A stretch of DNA of 64,000 nt, from contig VXCM01003291.1 in assembly GCA_014773175.1 (NCBI GenBank), positions 35,739 through 99,738 of the forward strand, read 5' to 3'. This document shows positions 56,612-64,000 of the stretch, piece by piece. The stretch's first letter is position 1, and each line of letters begins with the position of its first letter. The position numbers and the translations under genes are program-made. The DNA is from Lucifuga dentata. Lineage: Eukaryota > Chordata > Actinopteri > Ophidiiformes > Bythitidae. Under the pieces are notes generated by a model, which saw only the letters and a list, made by a program, of their open reading frames with translations, was not told where the DNA came from and did not search any database.

Positions 56612-57697
56612 CTCCACTTCATCTCTCTCCACAGTAGAGAGCATAATGAGCAGATTTGAAAATAAATGGATTCCCCAGAGTGTTTCATCATCACAGCAAG
56701 TGAATGTACACCCACTCAGCAGCAAAACATACTCAATTAACCCTGTGCACACGCACACACACGAATGCATGCACACATGCGTGCGCACAGAGCTGAAATC
56801 AAAGGACGTTCTGTCCTGAATGTGGTGTCAAACAGCAGATTGAACTATTCTTTGAGGTCTGCCTCTGGCTTCCACGTCTCATCTGTATTCAGAGGAGAAG
56901 CCAGAGAATAAAAATCTGTGGATTTTACATCCTTGTCATTTGCAACATGCTGTTATGGAGAGAGGTTTTCAGTGAGGTCAACAGCAGAAAGTAACGTCAT
57001 CACCAGAAATGCAATTAACCAATAGGAAAGAAGCAAGTGAGAAGAATGAAAGGAAGGATTGATGTGACTTTAATTTTTCTTTCTTTTTTCTTTTGGTGTT
57101 GTTTTGAGTTCTTGTGTGTTTTTATGTCATGATTTTTGTGCCATTTGTGTTTTTTAAGCCCACACAAATGACATTTCCCTTGGGATAAATAAACCAAACT
57201 GGTATAATATAATATACAATGGTATAATATTATATAATGTAGTATGGAAAACACAATGCAATATATTGCAATATATTGTAATACATGATATGTTGCAGTA
57301 GGCTTGATTTGGTATGGCACTGTATAGTAATTTACTACAGTATTGACTAGCATAGCATGTTACTGTATGGTGTAGTATGTAACAGCACAATATACTGTAT
57401 GTATAGTATGTTATGGTACAGTTATTGGTAGAAATACTGCAAGTAGTACACAACACTACATAGCTTGGTAGTTGTGACCAATCTTTAAATTATAAAGTTA
57501 CATTAAAGAATCATTGGGTGGCTTTCAGTGCAGCCAATCAGATATCAGATATGGGAAGATCAATGAAGATAAAATTATTTGGAATTTTAGTATTCATTAT
57601 CATTTCAAATGATGATGGTAAACTGGCAAAAGTACCTGAAAAGATCCTTTATACACATACGATTATGCCACCCTAAAACCTTCTCTTCCTGCCTTCC
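56609..57697. other. Unassigned DNA with degenerate AT-rich repeat
   Basis: 57195-57440 is built of loosely repeated TATAAT/GTATAGTA words, a decayed AT-rich satellite-like tract. The rest is unremarkable. Confidence 0.4.
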
Positions 57698-58290
57698 TTA
57701 AAGTACCATACCACCCATTTTGCATGTTTGAGCCTAATATATTCAATTTTCATACACGTTACATTACTGACAGTCATTTCCCAAAGCATATTACTGGAAC
57801 AGTGAATTAAAAATGTTTTTCCTACCTTCCAGACCTCCATTGGTTTCAGTTCATTCTGGTACGCTATTAAAATCAACTTGATGATACTTGAAACGTTCTT
57901 GGGATAGGTAATCCATCATCACCAACAAGATGTATATTCAGTTTTTTCCCCAAAGTTTCGTAATTTTAGCGTTTAAGCGCAATAAAAAGTGCAGAGTGAA
58001 TGTATGTCTCCATCAGGGAATATAGTCCCAAAAGAAGACCTGCGTTTGTTGAAGAATTTAAAGGACCATGACTTCATAAGGCTGCATAACTATTAGCAGG
58101 AGAAACATGGATTTTTAAGGTGGGTGTATCACTTGAATATTTGATTTTGAAAGATTAAGAGATTTTGCAAAATATCAGGAAAGCTGAAATACGGTTTTAT
58201 CCTTTGGGAAATGATTGTCAGTAACGTAACATGTATGAAAACTGAATATATTAGGCTTAAACATGCAAAATGGGTGGTATGGTCCTTTAA
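57698..58290 (-). mobile_element. TTAA-flanked MITE, copy 19 (young, reverse)
   Basis: The ends are TTAAAGTACCATACCACCCA and GGGTGGTATGGTCCTTTAA. It is close to the family consensus and a good reference copy, since it carries no N. Confidence 0.93.
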
Positions 58291-58493
58291 TAATTGGCTG
58301 GTTTGTTTTGATTGTGAGTTGAGGAAACATTCCTGAGGTAACAACAGACAACATCAGAAGAAGTTTTGAGTTTCATCCCAGCTTCACCTGCCATCAAACA
58401 TAATACTGTGCAGAGGTGGAGGCCTGGCTTAGTGCATACAGTCTGTATTTTCTAAGGATGTATAAAGTTGCTGCAAAGGTAATTATGGTGGAT

Positions 58494-58498
58494 TTGTG

Positions 58499-58540
<42 letters not shown>

Positions 58541-58567
58541 CTGCGTAACTGAATAAAATGGTTGTGN

Positions 58568-58600
<33 letters not shown>
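58494..58600. repeat. (GT)n microsatellite split by an N
   Basis: Two (GT)n runs on either side of 58567 share the flank GAAAGCTGCGTAACTGAATA then AAATGGTTGTG, so this is probably a single tract duplicated by assembly. Confidence 0.9.
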
Positions 58601-58604
<4 letters not shown>

Positions 58605-58697
58605 CTGCGTAACTGAATAAAATGGTTGTGCAGGCCATAGTTCACAAACTGTAACTCGAATCAATTTGCAAAAGTCGCAAAAGTCTTGTGAGGCTTT

Positions 58698-59300
58698 TTA
58701 AAGGACCATACCAGTGATTTTGCATGTTTGAGCCCAATAAATCCTACCTGCATACTGTATATAATACGTTATTTACAAACATTTTCTAGAATATAAAATC
58801 ATATTTCAGCTTGTGATACTTTGCCAAATTCCTTAATCTTTCATAATCAAATGTCCAGGTAATTAGATCCACCTTAAAATTCAGTGTTTCTCCAGATAAC
58901 ACTTATGCATGATTGTACAAGGTACTTCATTTTAATTTCTCGGTAAAAGCCGTCTTGTTCTTGGACTATCTGCCCTGGTGGAGAAATACATTTTCTTCCA
59001 TGTAACTCTGTGTTGGATTGGTTAAATAACTTTGACAAAAAAATAAATTAATTAAAATAAAATAAAATAAAATAAAATAAATAACGTGATGTCACTGGAT
59101 TACTTATCTCAAGCACATTTCAAGTCTCCACAAATTGATATTTTTTTCCTTATAGTACTGGAATGAACTGAAACCAATGGCAGTCTGTTATATATTAAAA
59201 ACAACTCTAAAATGTTTTTTTAAATGGTCGGTAGTAACATAATGTGTATGCAGGGTGTATTTAGGCTCAAACATGCAATACTACAGGTATTATCGTTTAA
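58698..59300 (+). mobile_element. MITE, copy 20 (older subfamily, forward)
   Basis: The ends are TTAAAGGACCATACCAGTGA and CAGGTATTATCGTTTAA. An (AAAAT)n run has grown inside at 59040-59083. Confidence 0.85.
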
Positions 59301-60015
59301 AAGTTGAATAATATTTGTAGCTGGAAGCGTGTCAAAGTTACAGCATCGTAAATAGCAGATGATTTATTGCATTTGGACTGAGAAAATACTGTAAGTGATA
59401 AACAGCAGCTATCAACATCTTGCTCTCTGCTGCCTCACAGTGGTGGTTTGTCTACATTGCAGCTGCGCCCAATGCATCCCAATGCCCCCAAGACAAGGCA
59501 AAAAAAAAAAAAAATNTTTTTTTTTTTTTTTTTTAATGTTTGAATGGTGTCTGTAGTTTGAAGTATGTATGCTGAAGTCACTGAATCCAAAAGAAAAAGA
59601 AGAAAAAGAAGATAAAAACAAATAAGGAGCGAGAACTGCACAGGCTGTGATTGCTTCAAGAAATCACAGCAATAAAGAACCACAATGACTAGGCTGTAAT
59701 TGCTGCAATGAATCTTCCAAGATGTTAAAGCAGGAAAAAGTTGTGCTTTGGGGATTATGTTAGCTTGGACTGACAGAGTTTGAGGCTGTTGAAAGGCTTT
59801 AAGAATCATTAAATTGAGTATGTATGTTCAGTCCATCATTTTCAAACTGTGAGTGTAACGCGTACTGCTGACTCCACCACTCACTGCTGCTGATCCAAGA
59901 TTTATTTACTGATGATACAACCGTGTTTTACTCATAAAGATCCAAACGTTATAGTTAATATATTAAATGAAGAAGTTATTAAATATAACATATAATATAA
60001 TATATATTAAATATA
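59301..60015. other. Unassigned DNA
   Basis: Contains an A run and T run meeting at the N at 59516. No gene or repeat family recognised. Confidence 0.3.
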
Positions 60016-60596
60016 ATATACCACCCATTTAGCATGTTTGAGCCTGATATTATTAAATTTTCATACACGTAAGTTACTGACAATCATTTCCCAAAGCATA
60101 CTACTGGAACGGTGAATTAAAAATGTTTTTCCTACCTTCCAGACCTCCATTGTTTTCAGTTCATTCTGGTACGCTATTAAAATCAACTTGTTGATACTTG
60201 AAATGTTCTTGGTATAGGTAATCCATTGTTGTGAACAACACATATATTCAGGATGTTTTAAAGTTTTGTAATTTTAGTATTTAAGAGCAATAAAAAGCAT
60301 GGAGTGAATGTATGCCTCCACCAGGGAATATAGTCCCAAAAGAAGACCTGTGTTTATGGAAAAATTTAAAGGACCGTGACTTCATAAGGCTGTGTAACTA
60401 TTAGCAGGAGAAACATGGATTTTTAAGGTGGGTGTATCACTTGAATATTTGATTTTGAAAGATTAAGAGATTTTGCACAATATCAGGAAAGCTGAAGTAC
60501 AGTGGTTTCAGCCTTTGGAAATGATTATCAGTAACGTAACGTATGAAAATTGAATATATTAGGCTCAAACATGGAAAATGGCCAGTATGGCCCTTG
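60016..60596 (-). mobile_element. MITE, copy 21 (young, reverse, termini eroded)
   Basis: The left end lacks TTAAAGGACC and starts near TATACCACCCATTTAGCATG; the right end reads GGCCAGTATGGCCCTTGAAG. The interior is complete. Confidence 0.85.
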
Positions 60597-60600
60597 AAGA

Positions 60601-60790
60601 CTGGCTCAATTGTAACAAATTATCTCTTAATATTAGAAAAACATGTTTTGTTTGCTTTGGTAATAGATCTGGGAAGTATGAGCCTTCCTTAAATATTGAA
60701 ATTAACAACTGTATCTTTGCTAAAGCACATCTGTAAGATTCTTAGGTGTACATCTTGATTAATCTTTATCCTGGAAAAAACACAGAAATT
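60601..60790 (+). pseudogene. LINE reverse-transcriptase fragment, broken
   Basis: Translation gives DWLNCNKLSLNIRKTCFVCF, then a stop, and in a shifted frame FLGVHLD-stop-SLSWKKH. This matches the common non-LTR reverse-transcriptase layout (LSLN..KT..F.FGN ... FLGV.(L/I)D..LSW..H). Stops and a frameshift show that it is dead. The clade is not assigned. Confidence 0.65.
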
Positions 60791-60796
60791 CAGTTG

Positions 60797-60846
60797 CATC
60801 CAGGGCCAGGCCCTAGCCTTTCTGGGGCCCTAGGCAAGTTTTTTAC
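60797..60846. repeat. Short palindromic repeat end
   Basis: GGGCCAGGCCCTAGCCTTTC followed by GGGGCCCTAGGCAAG resembles a terminus commonly seen in fish hAT-like repeats. The other end was not found. Confidence 0.3.
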
Positions 60847-60961
60847 CTTTCTGATCTTTTGATTGAGTAAAGATATCACAACTAAGACCAATAAGGACAT
60901 TCACCATTCACCAATCAGAGTTGTGACTTGAGTCGGGCGTGGAAGTGGGACCAATTTCACT

Positions 60962-61925
60962 TATTTCATTTCATTTATTAGTTTATTTATCAGGGACAAT
61001 GCTCATTGATCAACAGTAAAACAATAAACTGTAANTTCATTTATTAGTTTATTTATCAGGGACAATGCTCATTGATCAACAGTAAAACAATAAACTGTAA
61101 ATGATCCAGAGTTAGCCCAAAGGCTAATTTTCAACTGCAGTCCCTGGTCAGATGTTAAAAAGGCACACTAAAATCTGATAAAACAACATTAATACAAAGC
61201 TATAAAATACCCATTTTCAACTCAACACTGTAAAAAACAACCAAATAAAAAAGACAATACAAAAAAAGTACAAACAACAAAGCTATAAACAAAGCAGGAA
61301 TAAAACAACAAGCAGCATGCACAAATCAATAAAAACACAAATAATAGAATATGTCACACAATGATAAAACAGTTAACACAGGAAGCAGCTAGATTAACAG
61401 GCAGCAGGTACATTAATGATGACAGGTCTGATTCCTGATGAGCCACCGTTTTTAACGACCTGAGAAGGAGCGGTAAGTATTAAGTTCTGTGATCTGGCAG
61501 CAGATTCACTCTTTTGCTGCTGCTATAGAGAACGCAGACTGACTAAAAGCACTTTTTCTGTTTGGAGTGACTCCGTCTCCAGCTGAACTCGTAGTAACCT
61601 GACTGCTGTTTGTCCTTTGTGGAATGAAAGTTTGAGGTGGAGGAGGAGCAGTATTGTGGAGAATTTTATGTAGAAGGCAGAGGCTGCCATATCTTTATTA
61701 AATTTTCCAAACTGAGAAGACTGTATTTTTTTAAGATGGCAGTGATGGAAACTATTTGGTTTCTGATCCAAAGCTTTAAGAGTGTGTTTATATCATGTTT
61801 CTGGTGGCTTCAGAGTGGATTTATTAGCTTGAGCCCAACCAGTCAGGCAGCATGTAAAATGTGGAATGATCATATAGCATTCATATATAATTTAGCTGCA
61901 CTGGTGGTCATTAAGTTTCTGTCAA
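60962..61925 (-). pseudogene. 3' end of a non-LTR retrotransposon
   Basis: On the minus strand the part about 61920-61450 translates, with stops, to a reverse-transcriptase C-terminus (YGSLCLLHKILHNTAPPP, then FIPQRTNSS, then SAFSQSAFSIAAAKEWIRC). 61440-60962 would be its 3' UTR, ending in an ATGAAATAA-type repeat. The N at 61035 has a 65-bp duplication. It is opposite in orientation to the fragment at 60601. Confidence 0.65.
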
Positions 61926-62039
61926 GTTAGCCAGATTAAATTTAATCCTTTGGAGTATTTTTATCTTATTTTATTTTTTGCTCAAAAAGTCAGGTGAGAA
62001 TCAATATATGTCGATCACAAGTTACGCTTTCTGGGAGTT

Positions 62040-62180
62040 TGAAACTCCGTGTGCATGTTATGTTGCTAACTAACTAACTAACTAATTTTCTTTCTTTCTT
62101 TCTTTCTTTCTCNTCCGTGTGCATGTTATGTTGCTAACTAACTAACTAACTAATTTTCTTTCTTTCTTTCTTTCTTTCTC
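62040..62180. repeat. (CTAA)n and (TTTC)n microsatellites duplicated across an N
   Basis: TCCGTGTGCATGTTATGTTG plus (CTAA)4 and (TTTC)n occurs on both sides of the N at 62113. Confidence 0.9.
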
Positions 62181-62535
62181 TGAATGGTCTCTACTGGAGT
62201 TTCTTCGTCAAACTCAAAAAAACTGACCTGCATATGAACCAGGCCTTCATCAGTTTCCTTGCAGTATTATGAGGAGAATAAATATAAAATTATCTTCTCC
62301 ATGCCACAAAAACACATCGTTACAATAACCTTTTTAAAATTTCTACAAGAAAACTAACTCATCCTTTAACTTAAAATTATAGACATAACATCTCATTAAA
62401 AAAATGTAATGAATTATAACTTAAGAGAACAGTATCAAAATATGTATTTTCATGTTACTTCTCTTTTTATAGATTTACCAAAATAATGAACAAAAACATA
62501 CAGTAGCTAATTGTGCTTGGACATTTATTTCTAGG

Positions 62536-62539
<4 letters not shown>
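62181..62539. other. Unassigned DNA
   Basis: AT-rich, with no recognised repeat or gene. Confidence 0.3.
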
Positions 62540-62577
<38 letters not shown>

Positions 62578-62599
62578 AAGAAGAAGAAGAGAAAGGGTN

Positions 62600-62649
<50 letters not shown>

Positions 62650-62670
62650 AAGAAGAAGAAGAGAAAGGGT
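62540..62670. repeat. (CA)n microsatellite with GAA run, duplicated across an N
   Basis: (CA)n followed by AAAAGAAGAAGAAGAAGAG is present on both sides of the N at 62599. Confidence 0.9.
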
Positions 62671-62730
62671 TCTTCAAAGTCAAAAGTTGCTAAGTTGAAA
62701 ACACAGGTTAGCACTGGGCAGCATAACGTA

Positions 62731-62936
62731 CACTGTAAAATGTGACAAGTTGATCTGACTTAAAAAAAGTCTAGGAAGCCGATTGACTTGAAAAGGGTCA
62801 GTAAATATAACTATATAGTCTTAAGTTCAAGTAGACATAAAGTAAACATAACTTAAGACTAATAGTTATATTTACTGACCTTTTTCAAGGCAATCGGCTT
62901 CCTAGATTTTTTTAAGTAGGATCACATTTTACAGTG
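62731..62936. mobile_element. 206-bp fold-back MITE
   Basis: The left arm CACTGTAAAATGTGA...TCTAGGAAGCCGATT and the right arm are near-perfect inverse copies of about 95 bp, with a small loop near 62830. There is no coding capacity. Target duplication not resolved. Confidence 0.8.
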
Positions 62937-62973
62937 TGGGCATGTAATCCAATTGGCTAATCATCTCTCATTC

Positions 62974-63033
62974 ATAGATTAGATTATATTAGATTAGATT
63001 AGATTAGATTAGATTAGATTAGCTCAGAAAGAA

Positions 63034-63102
<69 letters not shown>
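62974..63102. repeat. (GATTA)n and (GATA)n microsatellites
   Basis: (ATTAG)n at 62974-63022 and (GATA)17 at 63034-63102, just before the terminal reading frame. Confidence 0.96.
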
Positions 63103-63103
<1 letters not shown>

Positions 63104-63209
63104 GACATCAGATGTGATGTGTGATGTCATAAGGCACTGTTTGATCCATGGAATATATTCTTCACATATAAATAAGTGGCACACTCAGTGTGAGATTCAC
63201 TCTACAAAA

Positions 63210-63623
63210 ATGCCTCAAGACGAACTGACAAGAATGCTAGAAATAAAAGAAATGATAAGACGGCGAATGGAAGAACCGTTTCCAGATGAACTTTTTCCAG
63301 AAGATACGCCACCAGCAACTAAACCACCAAGACGTAAACTAATAAAAACTAAACTAGCAAAAGCTAAATCACCAAAAGATACAGCACCAAGACGTGATCC
63401 TGATCAAGAAGCCATGTATATGTGTTTGAGTAAGGAAGAGCTTGTCGCTCAGCTCATAGCGGCCCGTGACAGCGAGAACAAGTTCAGAGCTCGGTGTACA
63501 TGCAGCACGAAGGACGTCCTGGTGAAGAACCTCAGGAGAAAGTTAGCAAAGGTCTCTGATGAAAAGGCAGAAGCAAAGAAGGGCAGGGCCAGAGAAGAAA
63601 AGAGACTAAATATAAAAAATTAG
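63210..63623 (+). CDS. Unrecognised Lys/Arg-rich protein, probably frameshifted (137 residues as read)
   Basis: The frame starts MPQDELTRMLEIKEMIRRRM. An upstream in-frame ATG at 63102 exists, but it lies at the end of the GATA repeat and the ATG at 63210 is preferred. Features are an acidic-to-basic N-terminus, a Pro/Lys stretch (KPPRRKLIKTKLAKAKSPKD), then YMCLSKEELVAQLIAARDSE, a short CTC motif, and a charged helix-prone tail. It stops at TAG after a run of six A (63615-63620 region). Removing one A would continue the frame to about 63754 through a coiled-coil-like section (63653-63754). No family is recognised; it may be a lineage-specific gene, a retrogene or part of a mobile element. 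Confidence 0.45.
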   Translation: MPQDELTRMLEIKEMIRRRMEEPFPDELFPEDTPPATKPPRRKLIKTKLAKAKSPKDTAPRRDPDQEAMYMCLSKEELVAQLIAARDSENKFRARCTCSTKDVLVKNLRRKLAKVSDEKAEAKKGRAREEKRLNIKN

Positions 63624-63754
63624 GAACATAGTTAAGGGCGATTTGTATTGGGAGAGCAAATATAATGAAGAACTATTAGAAAGAGTGTCTGAATTGAAGA
63701 GGGGTTTCAAGAGCAAGAAGGAGGACATCAAGAATCTGACCATGCAGCAGCAAA
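63624..63754 (+). pseudogene. Continuation of the terminal reading frame in another frame
   Basis: In the frame one base away, 63640-63754 reads without stop and is helix-prone (WESKYNEELLERVSELKRGF, then SKKEDIKNLTMQQQ). Either a sequencing error in the A run or a real loss-of-function indel separates it from the upstream part. It ends at the N at 63755. Confidence 0.4.
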
Positions 63755-63755
63755 N

Positions 63756-64000
63756 CACCAAAAGATACAGCACCAAGACGTGATCCTGATCAAGAAGCCA
63801 TGTATATGTGTTTGAGTAAGGAAGAGCTTGTCGCTCAGCTCATAGCGGCCCGTGACAGCGAGAACAAGTTCAGAGCTCGGTGTACATGCAGCACGAAGGA
63901 CGTCCTGGTGAAGAACCTCAGGAGAAAGTTAGCGAAGGTCTCTGATGAAAAGGCAGAAACAAAGAAGGGCAGGGCCAGAGAAGAAAAGAGACTAAATATA
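63756..64000 (+). repeat. 245-bp near-identical copy of 63370-63614
   Basis: The sequence after the N repeats 63370-63614 with only two visible differences (GCGAAGG for GCAAAGG, GAAACAAAG for GAAGCAAAG) and runs to the window edge. It is either an unmerged allelic contig end or a true tandem repeat inside the gene. Confidence 0.85.

Noticed and set aside
61637..61930. 97-codon plus-strand open frame
   Set aside because: It is antisense to a LINE reverse-transcriptase remnant.
63370..64000. True tandem gene duplication at the right edge
   Set aside because: Not excluded, but the copies meet at a single N like the other assembly joints, and two differences in 245 bp fit allelic variation; kept as a repeat, not a second gene.

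Overview
The window looks like a piece of a ray-finned fish genome, most likely a percomorph. The reasons are one recognisable vertebrate gene with teleost-sized introns, very dense CA/GA microsatellites, and many teleost-type repeats (hAT-like, TTAA-target MITEs, a tRNA-headed SINE, LINE reverse-transcriptase fragments). Nothing here is prokaryotic: there are no operons, ribosome binding sites or CRISPR arrays.

The one gene identified with confidence is znf609 (zinc finger protein 609, vertebrate relative of Drosophila scribbler/brakeless), on the minus strand. Seven coding exons can be joined by GT-AG introns with consistent phase: 25989-25261, 12757-12532, 10407-10320, 8406-6246, 4600-4216, 3958-3632 and 2975-2902. 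They sum to 3990 nt, or 1329 residues plus a stop. The last exon has only 24 codons including the stop. The first coding exon carries 121 nt of 5' UTR and starts at a clear splice acceptor (26110), so at least one non-coding exon and the promoter lie at higher coordinates and are not firmly located. A 3' UTR probably occupies about 1420-2901.

Layout: 1-1420 downstream flank with one MITE; 1420-26110 znf609 (introns of 656, 257, 1645, 1913, 2124 and 12503 bp, filled with MITEs, a 40-bp minisatellite and a 1.4-kb palindrome); 26111-63000 upstream flank or 5' intron, made of about 15 MITE copies, nested DNA transposons, SINEs, LINE fragments, simple repeats and unassigned DNA; 63210-64000 a small lysine-rich, coiled-coil-like reading frame of unknown function, broken by a probable frameshift and followed by a 245-bp near-identical repeat across an N.

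Main points of interest. (i) A MITE family of about 21 copies with roughly 95-bp inverted ends; a nested copy at 44388-44985 shows a TTAA target duplication. (ii) The first coding exon is 850 nt and its back-splice would stay open into its own 5' UTR and stop after 14 codons. This is the arrangement known for the human and mouse circular RNA circ-ZNF609, and inverted MITEs flank the exon. (iii) Several clean transposon-in-transposon insertions. (iv) Twenty single-N positions, most flanked by exact 60-67 bp direct duplications, which look like unmerged assembly overlaps rather than biology.
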